A DNA stretch of 64,000 nucleotides from Deltaproteobacteria bacterium GWA2_38_16 (GTDB taxonomy: Bacteria > Bdellovibrionota > JACOXK01 > 2-02-FULL-40-11). A model generated the notes under the pieces. That model was not told the origin of the DNA and ran no database searches. It saw only the letters and a list, made by a program, of their open reading frames with translations. Both the position numbers and the translations under genes were made by a program. The stretch covers positions 112,938 to 176,937 of the forward strand of contig MGPE01000002.1 in NCBI GenBank assembly GCA_001797335.1, read 5' to 3'. Positions 36,142 to 46,653 of the stretch are shown here, piece by piece. Each line of letters begins with the position of its first letter. The stretch's first letter is position 1.

Positions 36142-36652
36142 AAAATCTCCAAGGCTTGTGTTGCCAGGATCCTGCATAATTAATCCCAATGCGTTTGCCT
36201 TGTTTAATATCTTTCGAAGATAGACTCACTCCCCGATCTTCAAACCAAAGGCCACTTTGGGGAGTGGCACTTTTTCCATTCAACCCTTTATTAATCTGAA
36301 AAGAGGTCGTCAGTTTTCCAGGACCGTTGAAATGTTTTTCAACCGTTTTTATCCCTCGGATAAGAATAGCTGCTGGAAAATCTTTTTCTTCTGTGACAAT
36401 ATTGAGCATCCAATACATTCCATAACACAGATACACATACCAAATTCCGCCTGGTTCAAACATCACCGCATTTCGTTTGGTTTTTCCACGAGCCGCATGG
36501 CAGGCCTTGTCATCCATCCCCACATAAGCTTCTGCTTCGGTGACAAAACCAGAGATTTCTTTTTTCCCTATTTTTCGAATTAGAAATTTCCCTAATAGTT
36601 CTGGACAAATTTCAAGGGTTGGACGTTTAAAAAAATCTAGAGATAAAATCAT
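36128..36652 (-). CDS. mpg: 3-methyladenine DNA glycosylase (AAG family)
   Basis: 174 residues. Conserved: VTEAEAYVGMDDKACHAARGKTKRN, with the catalytic Glu and the DNA-contacting segment, and GGIWYVYLCYGMYWMLNIVTE. It ends with HKPWRFFISN, the usual family end. It excises alkylated purines in base-excision repair. A little shorter than many homologues (185-200) but complete in motifs. The start codon abuts a palindromic repeat (36653-36679). Confidence 0.92.
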   Translation of the reverse strand: MILSLDFFKRPTLEICPELLGKFLIRKIGKKEISGFVTEAEAYVGMDDKACHAARGKTKRNAVMFEPGGIWYVYLCYGMYWMLNIVTEEKDFPAAILIRGIKTVEKHFNGPGKLTTSFQINKGLNGKSATPQSGLWFEDRGVSLSSKDIKQGKRIGINYAGSWQHKPWRFFISN

Positions 36653-36679
36653 GAGATTCTTCGCTTTGCTCAGAATGAC
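36653..36679. repeat. Dispersed palindromic repeat, copy 1
   Basis: 27 bases that fill the gap between the acyl-CoA dehydrogenase stop and the mpg start. Pattern GAGA-TTCT-TCGC...GCTC-AGAA-TGAC, where TTCT pairs with AGAA. Two further copies in the window (55636-55666 and 56438-56466) keep the frame but change both stem sides. Confidence 0.65.
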
Positions 36680-37845
36680 TACCGATAAGCAGCAATTCCT
36701 GTGACAGCTTCGCCAATAACCAACGTATGAATATCATGCGTGCCTTCATAGGTTTTCACGGCTTCCAAATTACACATGTGACGCCCCACAGGATATTCAA
36801 ATGCCGTTCCATTAGCACCCAACATGTCACGAGCCATCCGTGCAATTTCTAATGCCATCCAGACATTATTTTTTTTGGCCAAAGAAATTTGATAATGTTT
36901 CACTTTTCCTTCGTCTTTCAGCTTTCCTAACCGCCAAGCTAAAAGTTGTGCTTTGGTAATTTCTTGAACCATCCAGGCTAATTTTTGCTGAACCAACTGA
37001 AAGGAAGCAATGGGTTTTTCAAATTGAATACGATCTTTAGAATATTCTAGAGCTTCATGATAACACGCCAGCGCTGCTCCAATGGCTCCCCATGAAATTC
37101 CATAACGAGCTTGATTTAAACACAGGAGGGCTGATTTGAGCCCCTCCGTTTTAGGAAGTAAATTTTTGGCAGGAATTTTACAATCTTCTAATACAAGCTC
37201 ACTTGTCACCGAAGCCCGCAAAGAAAACTTTCCTTTAATATCAGAGGCTTTTAAACCAGGCGTTCCTTTTTCCACTAAAAACCCTCGAATTCCTTCAGAG
37301 GTTTTAGCCCAAATTACACAAATATCAGCCACGGAACCATTGGTAATCCACATTTTTGCCCCATTTAAAATATAGTGATCCCCTGATTTTTTAGCGGCCG
37401 TTCTCATTCCTGAGGGGAAAGATCCAAAATCTGGTTCTGTAAGGCCAAAACAACCAATCGCCTTTCCTTGCTGCAAAAGAGGCAACCATTTTTCTTTTTG
37501 CTCATCACTACCAAAGGTTAAAATAGGATACATGACCAAAGCTCCCTGAACAGAAACAAAAGATCTTAACCCACTATCTCCCCTTTCCAACTCTTGCATA
37601 ATAAGTCCATAGGCATTGGATCCAAGATCAGCACACCCATAGCCTTTAAGTTGTGCTCCTAAAAATCCAAGCTCTGCCATTTTTGGAATCAATTGTTTTG
37701 GAAAAAGCGCCTTTTCATTATACTCTTCAATAATAGGTAGGACTTCTTTAGTAACAAAATCACGTACTGTTTTTCGGATGAGTTTTTCTTCTTCTGTTAA
37801 TAAACCATCTACATCATAAAAATCTAAACCGCTAAATTCTTTCAT
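36679..37845 (-). CDS. Acyl-CoA dehydrogenase, glutaryl-CoA dehydrogenase-like
   Basis: 388 residues in the three-part ACAD order: helical N-domain, beta domain (GCFGLTEPDFGSFPSGMRT... KMWITNGSVADICVIWAK) and helical C-domain. The catalytic Glu is in NLEAVKTYEGTHDIHTLVIGEAVTG, the position and wording of the glutaryl-CoA dehydrogenase subgroup. FAD-dependent oxidation of an acyl-CoA, possibly glutaryl-CoA to crotonyl-CoA in lysine breakdown; substrate is inferred from similarity only. Confidence 0.9.
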   Translation of the reverse strand: MKEFSGLDFYDVDGLLTEEEKLIRKTVRDFVTKEVLPIIEEYNEKALFPKQLIPKMAELGFLGAQLKGYGCADLGSNAYGLIMQELERGDSGLRSFVSVQGALVMYPILTFGSDEQKEKWLPLLQQGKAIGCFGLTEPDFGSFPSGMRTAAKKSGDHYILNGAKMWITNGSVADICVIWAKTSEGIRGFLVEKGTPGLKASDIKGKFSLRASVTSELVLEDCKIPAKNLLPKTEGLKSALLCLNQARYGISWGAIGAALACYHEALEYSKDRIQFEKPIASFQLVQQKLAWMVQEITKAQLLAWRLGKLKDEGKVKHYQISLAKKNNVWMALEIARMARDMLGANGTAFEYPVGRHMCNLEAVKTYEGTHDIHTLVIGEAVTGIAAYR

Positions 37846-37881
37846 AATGACTTCCTTTCTACTCTAAACTTCATTCATAAA

Positions 37882-40116
37882 TCAAGTATTAGGATTAAAG
37901 AATCGAAGGCGGTTTGCATTCGTCACAACCGTTACAGAGCTCATCGCCATTGCCGCTCCCGCGATCATGGGATTTAAGAGCACCCCAAAAAGAGGATACA
38001 AAACACCGGCTGCGATAGGAATACTTAAAACATTATAGAAAAAAGCTCCCCATAAATTTTGTCGAATATTATTAACCGTGGACTGGGATAAGGAAATGGT
38101 GTGGGCTACCGACAAAAGAGAATTTCCCAAAAGCACCACATCTCCACTTTCAATGGCAACATCGGTTCCACTCCCAATAGCAAATCCCACATGGGCACGA
38201 GACAATGCAGGGGCATCATTGATTCCATCTCCTACCATCCCTACTTTTTCTCCTTCAGATTGAAGCTCTGCTATTTTTTGGGCCTTTTGATGAGGAAGCA
38301 CTTGAGCAAATACCTTATCAATCCCAACTTCTCTGGCAATGGCCAAAGCGGTATTGAGATGATCTCCGGTTAGCATCACAACCTTTAGTCCCAAGGAATG
38401 AAATTTTTCAACCGCTTCTCTGGCATCTTCTTTTAACACATCAGATACCGAAAAAATTCCAACCACTTTTTTATCCATGGCTAGATATAAAGGTGTTTTT
38501 CCTTCAGCAGCCCATTGATTAGACACTGTCAACGCTTCTAAAAAATCAATGCCTTCATCTTTCATGAACGTTTGATTTCCCAAACAAACACGTCTTCCTT
38601 CTATCTCTGCCATAACTCCCTGCCCAGAAATAGCTTTAAAATTTTGGACGGTCAAAAGTGAACCCACATTTTTTTCTTTAGCCAAAGAGCAAATAGCCTC
38701 TCCATAAGGATGCTCAGACCCTTGTTCAAGACTGGCGGCTATTTTTAAAATCTCTTTTTCCTCTAGGGAAGACATAGAAAGGATCGACAAAACGGATGGA
38801 TGCCCTTCTGTTAGTGTCCCCGTTTTATCTAAAACAATGGTCGTTAACTTACCCGCCATTTCTAAAGCATCACCCTTTCGAATCAAACTTCCAAATTGAG
38901 CTGCTTTTCCAACTCCAACCATAATTGAAATGGGAGTAGCCAATCCCAACGCACAGGGACACGCAATAATAAGAACCGTCATCATGGTTACAAACGCAAA
39001 TTGTATTTGAGGTTGGGGCCCAAATTTAAACCACACAAAAAATGTCATCAAAGAAATCCCAATCACTGTAGGGACAAAAATAGAAGCAATTTTATCCACT
39101 CGCCGCCCAATACTGGGTTTTGAGCTTTGGGCCTGTCGAACCATGTCAATAATGTGAGAAAGAATAGTATCCTGCCCCACGTTAGTGGCTTTAAATAAAA
39201 AACTTCCTGTTTTATTCAGTGTCCCTGAAATCACGCTATCCCCCACCGTTTTTTCAAGTGGCAAAAATTCTCCCGTCAGCATGGATTCATCCAAAGACGA
39301 ATGCCCTTCAATAATTTTTCCATCCACCGGAATTTTATCTCCCGGACGAATGCGAATAATATCTCCCACTCGAATATCCGAAATAGGGATATCCGATTCA
39401 TGAAAATTTCGAATGATTCTGGCTGTTTTTGGCTGAAGCCCTATAAGCCTTCGAATGGCTTCAGATGTTTTTCCTCTGGCCTTCATTTCAAGAGCAGAAC
39501 CTAAATTAATAAATGCCAAAATCATGGCTGCCGCTTCAAAATACGTATGCTGAGCCAAAATGGGCACAAGTGTTGGGCGAAGAGATAAAACCATGGAATA
39601 CACCCAGGCAGATCCTGTTCCCAAAGCAATAAGGGTATCCATCGTAGCACTTTTATATTTTAGGGAAGACCAAAACCCTTTAAAAAAATGATCTCCAGAA
39701 TAAATCAATACACCCAATGATAAAATCCCCATTATAATCCAAAATATTTGCCCCCGTGGCTCATCCAAATATGGAAGTACATGAAAAAAATCTGCCCCCA
39801 TCAAGGGAATACCCAAAGCTCCCGCCAAGGCACTTTTTCTTAAAAGTTTTTTATAATACAGAAATTCTATGCCTTCTTTGTCTGATTCACCTTCATTATC
39901 CACTACCTCTTTGGCCTGATATCCTAAGCTACTCACTGCTTTTATTAAAAGATCTGAAGAAGTAGCTCCTTGAACCAAGGCCGTTCGTTCTACTAAATTT
40001 ACAGAAGCTTGGACAACACCGGGCACTTGAGAAAGCACTTTTTCCACTTTGGCCACACAACTGGCACACGTCATCCCACTGATAGAAAAACGTTTTACTT
40101 GATCCTGATTCCCCAT
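37882..40116 (-). CDS. copA: Copper-type P1B ATPase
   Basis: 744 residues. One N-terminal heavy-metal domain ([17 protein letters not shown]), TM helices, the actuator TGES-type loop ([14 protein letters not shown]), the CPC metal site in [16 protein letters not shown], the phosphorylated Asp in [12 protein letters not shown] (about residue 430), the HP motif ([12 protein letters not shown]) and the hinge [19 protein letters not shown] plus GMTCASC indicates Cu+ export, although Ag+ is also possible. It removes copper across the inner membrane. Divergent from the GT39 gene by 33 bases. Confidence 0.92.
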   Translation of the reverse strand: MGNQDQVKRFSISGMTCASCVAKVEKVLSQVPGVVQASVNLVERTALVQGATSSDLLIKAVSSLGYQAKEVVDNEGESDKEGIEFLYYKKLLRKSALAGALGIPLMGADFFHVLPYLDEPRGQIFWIIMGILSLGVLIYSGDHFFKGFWSSLKYKSATMDTLIALGTGSAWVYSMVLSLRPTLVPILAQHTYFEAAAMILAFINLGSALEMKARGKTSEAIRRLIGLQPKTARIIRNFHESDIPISDIRVGDIIRIRPGDKIPVDGKIIEGHSSLDESMLTGEFLPLEKTVGDSVISGTLNKTGSFLFKATNVGQDTILSHIIDMVRQAQSSKPSIGRRVDKIASIFVPTVIGISLMTFFVWFKFGPQPQIQFAFVTMMTVLIIACPCALGLATPISIMVGVGKAAQFGSLIRKGDALEMAGKLTTIVLDKTGTLTEGHPSVLSILSMSSLEEKEILKIAASLEQGSEHPYGEAICSLAKEKNVGSLLTVQNFKAISGQGVMAEIEGRRVCLGNQTFMKDEGIDFLEALTVSNQWAAEGKTPLYLAMDKKVVGIFSVSDVLKEDAREAVEKFHSLGLKVVMLTGDHLNTALAIAREVGIDKVFAQVLPHQKAQKIAELQSEGEKVGMVGDGINDAPALSRAHVGFAIGSGTDVAIESGDVVLLGNSLLSVAHTISLSQSTVNNIRQNLWGAFFYNVLSIPIAAGVLYPLFGVLLNPMIAGAAMAMSSVTVVTNANRLRFFNPNT

Positions 40117-40149
40117 AAACGGTATGATTATACTTAAAATAAGAAAACA

Positions 40150-41619
40150 ATGAATACTTTTTTATTACTTCTCATTTCTAGCATCATTATTCTTTTTAAA
40201 CTGGGAGCACTGGGTATCCTTGAAACTTCTGAAGCACGATATGCTGAAATTGCCTATGAAATGGCTATGAGCGGCGATTGGCTTACCCCTCGCATCTGGC
40301 ACATCACAGATTTTCAAAAACCTCCTTTTATGTACTGGACCACCGCTCTTTCTTATAAAGTTTTTGGGGCTTCGGAATTTGCTGCACGACTTCCCGCAGC
40401 TCTCTCAGCTATTTTAGCCATTTTGGTTTGCTACCATCTAGGAAAAACTCTTTTTAATAAAAGAGTAGGATTTTATGCAGCTTTATTGCTACTGGCCTCT
40501 CCTTTATACTTAGGAGCTTCTAAAATTTTAAATTTAGATATTTTTGTCTTACTCTTCACAGCACTCATGTTTCTTATGTTTTTAAAAGACCGTTTTTTCT
40601 TATTTTATGTTTTTATGGGCCTTTCAATCCTTGTGAAAGGCCCCATGACGCTTTTCTATGTTATCCCCACACTCCTTATTTTTTTAGCTATGAATCGCGA
40701 GTTATCAAAACTAAAAAATATGCAGCTTCTTCGAGGAGCATTTATTTTCCTCCTCATTAGCCTTCCTTGGTTTGTCTGGGAAAGTATTCAATTTAAAGAT
40801 AAAGAGCTTTGGAAATTTTTTGTCTATGGGCAACTGGGAAGCCGCTTCCTTCCTTTTATCAAAGCTTTTGAGTCTTATAAAAGCATTATCCCCCTTCCGA
40901 CAAAACCTTTTTATTATTATGGCTTGATTTTTATCCCAGCTTTTTTACCGTCTATCCTTGGAATCATCGCTGGCAGATCCTTTCCACAAAAAAGAGAATT
41001 CCTATTTCTTCTTTCTTGGATTCTAGCCCCTCTTATTTTATTTAGCCTCATGCCAGTAAAACAACCCCTCTATATCGTTACCCTCGCAATACCTCTAGCA
41101 TTACTGTCTGCTTATAGTTTAAGTAACTTGATAGAACGCATTCCTACTTCAAAACGCATGATTCGCTTTGCATTCTTGGGTTTCTTTACCCTCGTTTTTA
41201 TAGGACACTTTTTTATCCATCGCTACGAACACCACACTAAAAGTGTCAAAGCATTTCTCCCTGTTCTCTATGCTCATCCTGACACTCAAATTATTTTATA
41301 TAGAATCATCTTAAGAGCCATCCCCTTTTATACGAATAAACGTCCCATTTTCATTCACACACAAGATCCGGTGGGATCACGACATTTTGACCTTACCTTT
41401 GATGATCCTAAAAATTATTCACCTTATTTTTTACTCGACTATCACAATATGGACTCACTCATGGAGCTTTTAAAGACTGCTACAAAAACCTTTATTTTTT
41501 CAGGGTATGAATGGAAAGAAGTTTTAAATGCGGCCACAGAAAAAAAGATTCCTCTTTTTATCTGTCACCAAACTCCTAAATACACACTGATGGGTAATTT
41601 TAATTGTTTAGAAAAATAA
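40150..41619 (+). CDS. ArnT/PMT-like glycosyltransferase (GT39-type)
   Basis: 489 residues, about 11-12 TM helices plus a soluble C-terminal domain. The N-terminal [23 protein letters not shown] and [13 protein letters not shown] are the hallmark loop of ArnT-like transferases, which move a sugar from a polyprenyl phosphate to lipid A or another acceptor on the periplasmic side. The Asp/Glu-Arg pair (E-A-R) is present. The acceptor and donor here are unknown. Convergent with hppA, 3 bases between stops. Confidence 0.87.
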   Translation: MNTFLLLLISSIIILFKLGALGILETSEARYAEIAYEMAMSGDWLTPRIWHITDFQKPPFMYWTTALSYKVFGASEFAARLPAALSAILAILVCYHLGKTLFNKRVGFYAALLLLASPLYLGASKILNLDIFVLLFTALMFLMFLKDRFFLFYVFMGLSILVKGPMTLFYVIPTLLIFLAMNRELSKLKNMQLLRGAFIFLLISLPWFVWESIQFKDKELWKFFVYGQLGSRFLPFIKAFESYKSIIPLPTKPFYYYGLIFIPAFLPSILGIIAGRSFPQKREFLFLLSWILAPLILFSLMPVKQPLYIVTLAIPLALLSAYSLSNLIERIPTSKRMIRFAFLGFFTLVFIGHFFIHRYEHHTKSVKAFLPVLYAHPDTQIILYRIILRAIPFYTNKRPIFIHTQDPVGSRHFDLTFDDPKNYSPYFLLDYHNMDSLMELLKTATKTFIFSGYEWKEVLNAATEKKIPLFICHQTPKYTLMGNFNCLEK

Positions 41620-41622
41620 TCC

Positions 41623-43974
41623 TTATTTTGTAATACGCATTCCATAAAAAGATCGGACCACAAAAAATAAGCCAACCACAAGAAGAACCGAACCAATCCA
41701 AAATGCCACTTGAGCAGAAGATACAGCAATTTCAACTGCCAATAATCCAAATAATGTCGTAAATTTAATAATAGGATTTAATGCAACACTTGAAGTATCC
41801 TTAAAGGGATCCCCCACCGTATCACAAATAACAGTAGCCGCATGAAGGGGAGTCCCCTTTTCTTTAAGATCCACTTCTACTACTTTTTTAGCATTGTCCC
41901 AAGCCCCACCCGCATTGGCCATAAAGATCGCCTGAAATAACCCAAAAACCGCAATTGAAATCAAATAAGAAGCAAAAAACGTAGGATCAAAACAAGCAAA
42001 AGCCAGCGTAAAGCAAAAAATAACTCCAAAAATATTAATCATCCCGGCTTGGGCATATTGCGTACAAATACGAACCACATCTTTTGATTTTTCAACATCT
42101 GCTTTCGTTGTACCCTCTAGACGAATATGTTTTTTAATATATTCAACAGCGCGATATGCCCCCGTAGTAACTGCTTGCATCGATGCTCCACTAAACCAAT
42201 AAATCACAGCACCTCCGGTAATAAAGCCTAAAAGTACTTTTGGATTTAAAAGATCTAATTTTAAATTTAAGAGCAAAATAATGGAAAAAATCATCGTTGT
42301 TGCCCCAATAACCGCTGTTCCAATAAGCACTGGCTTTGCTGTTGCTTTAAACGTATTTCCTGCAGAGTCATTTTCTTCCAGAAAATGTTTTCCTTTTGAA
42401 AAGTCGGGCTTAAATTGAAACTCTCTTTCAATATCAGATTTAATATTGGGAAGATGTTCAATTTGAGAAAGTTCAAATACCGATTGAGCATTATCCGTCA
42501 CGGGACCGTAACTATCCACGGCAATTGTCACAGGGCCCATCCCTAAAAATCCAAAAGCCACCAACCCAAAAGCAAAAACGGTGGGATATACCATGTAAGA
42601 ATCAAGCCCTGAAACGGAGGTCAGATAGGCAATAAGCATCAAAAATACCATGACCATTCCCTTCCAAAATGCACTAAAGTTCCCCGCCACAATCCCAGAA
42701 AGAATTGCTAAAGAGGCTCCCCCCTCACGTGCTGCTGTCACAATTTCACTCACATGTTTGGATTTAGCCGAAGTAAAAATCTTGGTAAATTCTGGGATCA
42801 ACGCAGCTGCTGCCGTTCCACAGCTAATAATAGTTGCCAGTTGCCACCATAAATTCGTTCCTAAATCTTTAAGGAGTAAAAAACTGACCCCATACGTCAC
42901 AGCCATAGATACCAAAGAGGTAATCCATACCAAAGAAGTCAGAGGTGCTTCAAAATTAAATTGATCTTTATTTCCGTACAACGCATGAGAAATTTTATTA
43001 TTAATCCAATAAGAACCGACAGAAGTCACAATCATTAAAACCCGCATGGTAAAAATCCAAATAATAAACTGGGCTTGAAATGTCAGCCCAACTGCCAGCA
43101 CAATAAAACTAATAAGGGCTACCCCTGTAACTCCATAGGTTTCAAATCCATCCGCCGTAGGGCCCACAGAATCCCCTGCATTATCCCCCACACAGTCTGC
43201 AATCACGCCAGGATTTCTGGCATCGTCTTCTTTAATGTTAAAGACAATTTTCATAAGGTCTGAACCAATATCGGCAATCTTTGTAAAAATTCCGCCACAA
43301 ATCCGAAGCGCGGAAGCTCCTAGAGATTCTCCAATAGCAAAGCCAATAAAACACGCCCCTGCACTTTCTTTCGGAATAAAAAGAAGAATAAAAAGCATCA
43401 TCACAAGTTCTACGCAAATAAGAAGCACCCCAATGGACATGCCCGATCGAAGTGGAATTTCCATGACTGGATAAGGCTTCCCCTGTAAAGAAGCAAAAGC
43501 AGTTCGGCTATTGGCATAGGTATTAAGTCTCATTCCAAACCAAGCAACACTAAAAGATCCCAAAATCCCAATTACAGACCAACCTAGGATAACCAGAACT
43601 TGAGAAAGCTCCATCTGACGAAGCACATAAAAATAATAAAAAATACAAGAACCAATAAATATTTCTAAAACAGCTAAAAGTTTCCCTTGTTGAACCAAAT
43701 AGGTTTTACACGTTTCATAGATTAAGGAAGAAACATCGAGCATCGATTGATGGGCAGGTAATCGTTTCGTCCTCATAAACTCAAACCACCCAAACACCAT
43801 CCCCAAGAGTGCCACCACAATTCCCCACAAAAGAAGCGTAGTCCCAGCTATTTGAGCTCCAAAAATCGTAAAATAAGTTGCTGAAAATTCTGGAATTTTT
43901 AATTCTGCTTCGCTAGCAAAAACAGGGGCAGATACGCACATACTCATCACTACCAAACGTATTAGTCTTTTCAT
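41623..43974 (-). CDS. hppA: Membrane-bound ion-translocating pyrophosphatase
   Basis: 783 residues from ATG 43972-43974, chosen because AAGGAGG lies 5 bases upstream; a longer frame exists. A signal-like N-terminus (MKRLIRLVVMSMCVSAPVFASEA) precedes the first core helices. The pyrophosphate-binding loop reads EDDARNPGVIADCVGDNAGDSVGPTADGFETYG, the DSVGPTADGFETYG variant. GNTFKATAK has Lys at the position that makes the family K+-independent. It pumps H+ (or Na+) using PPi hydrolysis. The pumped ion cannot be fixed from sequence alone. Confidence 0.93.
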   Translation of the reverse strand: MKRLIRLVVMSMCVSAPVFASEAELKIPEFSATYFTIFGAQIAGTTLLLWGIVVALLGMVFGWFEFMRTKRLPAHQSMLDVSSLIYETCKTYLVQQGKLLAVLEIFIGSCIFYYFYVLRQMELSQVLVILGWSVIGILGSFSVAWFGMRLNTYANSRTAFASLQGKPYPVMEIPLRSGMSIGVLLICVELVMMLFILLFIPKESAGACFIGFAIGESLGASALRICGGIFTKIADIGSDLMKIVFNIKEDDARNPGVIADCVGDNAGDSVGPTADGFETYGVTGVALISFIVLAVGLTFQAQFIIWIFTMRVLMIVTSVGSYWINNKISHALYGNKDQFNFEAPLTSLVWITSLVSMAVTYGVSFLLLKDLGTNLWWQLATIISCGTAAAALIPEFTKIFTSAKSKHVSEIVTAAREGGASLAILSGIVAGNFSAFWKGMVMVFLMLIAYLTSVSGLDSYMVYPTVFAFGLVAFGFLGMGPVTIAVDSYGPVTDNAQSVFELSQIEHLPNIKSDIEREFQFKPDFSKGKHFLEENDSAGNTFKATAKPVLIGTAVIGATTMIFSIILLLNLKLDLLNPKVLLGFITGGAVIYWFSGASMQAVTTGAYRAVEYIKKHIRLEGTTKADVEKSKDVVRICTQYAQAGMINIFGVIFCFTLAFACFDPTFFASYLISIAVFGLFQAIFMANAGGAWDNAKKVVEVDLKEKGTPLHAATVICDTVGDPFKDTSSVALNPIIKFTTLFGLLAVEIAVSSAQVAFWIGSVLLVVGLFFVVRSFYGMRITK

Positions 43975-44062
43975 AGCTTCCTCCTTAGTCCAAATCTTAA
44001 GAAAAATAGCTTTTAGCCTAAACCTTGTCAATGGTTTTAAGATTATGCTATATACAGACGCC

Positions 44063-44764
44063 ATGATTTTTAAAAAAATTTTTATTGGATTTTTCATCCT
44101 CATCGCTTTTGCTGGCCTAGTTATTTTTTCTCCCGTGGATTTTTGGCAAGTTTCAAAACTTAAAAATCATTACCCATTTTTAAAACCACAAAAACTAGGG
44201 ACCTCTCCCGAAATCATCCTTACCCGGGAAAGACCAGGATCGTGGATTCCTCTTTCTCAAATTTCAAAAGTCGCTCTGGCCGCTATTATTGTGAGTGAGG
44301 ATTCTTCTTTTTATCAACATAAAGGATACGACCCAGAACAAATTAAAAAAGCCATCGAAATTAATTTAAAAAAGGGGCGATATGTCAGAGGTGCCAGCAC
44401 CATTACTCAGCAAGTAGCAAAAAATATCTTTCTCACTAAGAAAAAGAGTTTACTTCGAAAAACCAAAGAATTATTGCTGGCCATTTGGCTTGAAAAAAAT
44501 CTTAAAAAAAATAAAATTTTAGAAATTTACGTCAATATTGCTGAATGGGGAGATGGCATTTATGGTATTGGAGAAGCTTCCCAATATTACTTTAATAAGT
44601 ATCCGTTTGAACTCACGGCTGAAGATGGTGCTTTTTTAGCCATGCTCCTTCCCAGCCCCAAACGCTATAGCCGAACTTTTTTACAAAAGGGCATCACTCC
44701 CTTTGCTCAAGAACGTATTGATGATATCTTAGCCAAGCTCTCCCAAACGTATGAAATAAATTAA
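44063..44764 (+). CDS. mtgA: Monofunctional peptidoglycan transglycosylase
   Basis: 233 residues from ATG 44063: one TM helix (about 4-24) and a single GT51 domain. Motif 1 is VSEDSSFYQHKGYDPEQI, with the catalytic Glu; motif 2 is RGASTITQQVAKNIFL; the later motif RKTKELLLAIWLEKNLKKNKILEIYVNIAEWGDGIYGIGEAS includes the second Glu. There is no transpeptidase domain, so this is the MtgA type, polymerising lipid II. A possible promoter TTGTCA-N18-TATATA (44026-44055) precedes it. Tail to tail with the TSUP permease gene, overlapping by 4 bases. Confidence 0.92.
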   Translation: MIFKKIFIGFFILIAFAGLVIFSPVDFWQVSKLKNHYPFLKPQKLGTSPEIILTRERPGSWIPLSQISKVALAAIIVSEDSSFYQHKGYDPEQIKKAIEINLKKGRYVRGASTITQQVAKNIFLTKKKSLLRKTKELLLAIWLEKNLKKNKILEIYVNIAEWGDGIYGIGEASQYYFNKYPFELTAEDGAFLAMLLPSPKRYSRTFLQKGITPFAQERIDDILAKLSQTYEIN

Positions 44765-45474
44765 ACTATCGCCACTAAAATCATCCGGATGGCTAGAAGC
44801 GTAATTACTGACCGAAAGAGCCACATAAAAAGCCCTTCAGAAGCTTTCTTTAAAATGAGTTTCCCACATAAAGATCCTATGAAAGAAGCTAGGAGCATCC
44901 CCCCAATTAACAAAAGATAAGGTGTCATCACAAATCCTAAAGCCATAAAGGTCACGATTTTTAAAAAATGTTGAAAGGTTTGACAAGCAGCTTTCGTCGC
45001 AATCAACGCTTCTTTTCTTAAGCCCTCTCTTAAATAAAAGGGAGCCTGAAGTGGCCCTGTGGCTCCGACAAATAATGCCAAAAAACTCATCACCATGCCC
45101 ACAAAGAAAAACTTAGCTGGAATTTTAGGAGCTGATTCTAGTTTTGGCATCCAGGTTAAAATGAGGATAAAGCATCCTAAAATAATTCGGTACAAATTTT
45201 CAGGAAGTGTCACAATAACTTGTGATCCTGCTAAAGCGCCCACGATTGCACCCAGTACAAACAAAACCAGAATATCTCGACGAATATAGGGAAGGCTTAA
45301 AATGGCTCGACTGCCATTACTGCCCATTTGGATAACACCGTGAACAGGAATGAGAATAGCCGGAGGAAAAAATTGAGCCATCACAGTTAAAAGCAAGGTC
45401 CCTCCCCCCATTCCCAACACACCTGAAAGGGTTGAGGTTAAAAAAGCCGTCGCCATGAGGATTGCTTCATTCAT
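44761..45474 (-). CDS. TSUP-family (TauE/SafE) membrane permease
   Basis: 237 residues, about eight TM helices in two repeats. The first has FLTSTLSGVLGMGGGTLLLTVM and the second FLALFVGATGPLQAPFYLREG, the G-x-G and P-rich motifs of TauE/SafE proteins. The family transports sulfite, sulfoacetate or related anions; the substrate here is unknown. It stands alone between two plus-strand genes. Confidence 0.87.
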   Translation of the reverse strand: MNEAILMATAFLTSTLSGVLGMGGGTLLLTVMAQFFPPAILIPVHGVIQMGSNGSRAILSLPYIRRDILVLFVLGAIVGALAGSQVIVTLPENLYRIILGCFILILTWMPKLESAPKIPAKFFFVGMVMSFLALFVGATGPLQAPFYLREGLRKEALIATKAACQTFQHFLKIVTFMALGFVMTPYLLLIGGMLLASFIGSLCGKLILKKASEGLFMWLFRSVITLLAIRMILVAIV

Positions 45475-45544
45475 AAACTTAATGAAGTGTATTATATAAA
45501 TGTTCTTGATGAAATAAAAAAAATAGCCTAATTTTCAAAAAGCG

Positions 45545-46645
45545 ATGAATGCCTATCGAAAAATCACTTACACTGTCATTACTTTTATTTTTTTCTTAAC
45601 CCCAATTGAAATTGCTTTAAGAATACTGAACCACAAGTACCATTTCACTCAAACTAAAATTATACATACCTCCATTCAAAATACAGACTTTCCTCTTTTT
45701 GAGTATGACCCAAATACAGGGTGGAAAAATAAACCTAATGCACAAGGAATATTTAAAATTCCAGACAGAGAATCTTTTGTAAAAATTAATTCCTTTGGTT
45801 TTAGAGGGGAAAACCTCTCCCCACAAAAAACGCATAAAAAAAGAATTATGTTTTTTGGAGATTCTTTTACCTGGGGATATGGCGTCAGTAATTCAGAAAC
45901 TTTCATAGAAAAACTGTCTTCCTTATTTCCAAAAGATTCCTTAGAACTCATCAATTGTGGAGTTCCAGGCTATGGCACAGACCAAGAGTATTTATATTTT
46001 AAAAAGATAGGTTCTCTTTGGAAACCAGACATCGTTATTCTTTTATTATTTGATTATGACATTGCCGTTGACAACATTCGAGGTAATCATGAAAATGGTT
46101 ATTTAAAACCTTATTTTGATTTTGATGATCATGGATCTCTGATTTTAAAAAACCATCCTGTCAAAAAGTTTATCCCTAAAGATGAAAAAAAGGTTACCCC
46201 ATCCGTACAACTCAAATACACATATTTACCACTCACCTATCAAATCTTAAGCCAACGATTGCGATTTTTAAAATACGATATTTTAAAAACCAATAAAACT
46301 TTATGGAATTTTTCTTTAAAATTAAAATCAAAAAAAGATTTACATAAAGGCTTTTTTATCACCCGAGAAATACTAAAATTATTTAAGGCTGAAGCAGATA
46401 CCCTAGGGGCAACCTTGATCGTGGTAGCAGGACATGAACAAAGCCACCTTCAAAAAAATCCAAGTATTAACTTAATCGCATTAAAAGATTTTTTTCAAAA
46501 AAATAATATCCTCTATATTGACCCTTATGAATCTCTTTATCGCGAAAACAAGAAAAACCCTCTTTATTTTCAACATGACTCACATTGGAATGCCCATGGT
46601 CATGAAATCATGGCGCACATTCTCTATCAAAAACTTCAGTTATGA
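45545..46645 (+). CDS. Membrane-anchored SGNH/GDSL hydrolase-like protein
   Basis: 366 residues. An N-terminal TM or signal anchor (YTVITFIFFLTPIEIALRIL), then an SGNH fold: block I FFGDSFTWGYGVSNSETF (nucleophile Ser), block II INCGVPGYGTDQEYLY, and block V YFQHDSHWNAHGHEIMA with Asp and His. Proteins of this layout deacetylate or acetylate exopolysaccharides or cell-wall glycans (AlgX-like). The substrate here is unknown. Convergent with pntB, 8 bases apart. Confidence 0.82.
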   Translation: MNAYRKITYTVITFIFFLTPIEIALRILNHKYHFTQTKIIHTSIQNTDFPLFEYDPNTGWKNKPNAQGIFKIPDRESFVKINSFGFRGENLSPQKTHKKRIMFFGDSFTWGYGVSNSETFIEKLSSLFPKDSLELINCGVPGYGTDQEYLYFKKIGSLWKPDIVILLLFDYDIAVDNIRGNHENGYLKPYFDFDDHGSLILKNHPVKKFIPKDEKKVTPSVQLKYTYLPLTYQILSQRLRFLKYDILKTNKTLWNFSLKLKSKKDLHKGFFITREILKLFKAEADTLGATLIVVAGHEQSHLQKNPSINLIALKDFFQKNNILYIDPYESLYRENKKNPLYFQHDSHWNAHGHEIMAHILYQKLQL

Positions 46646-46653
46646 TTATTTTT

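Noticed and set aside
43975-44103. 43-residue N-terminal extension of the pyrophosphatase
   Set aside because: AAGGAGG lies directly before the internal ATG, and the extension overlaps the divergent mtgA start.
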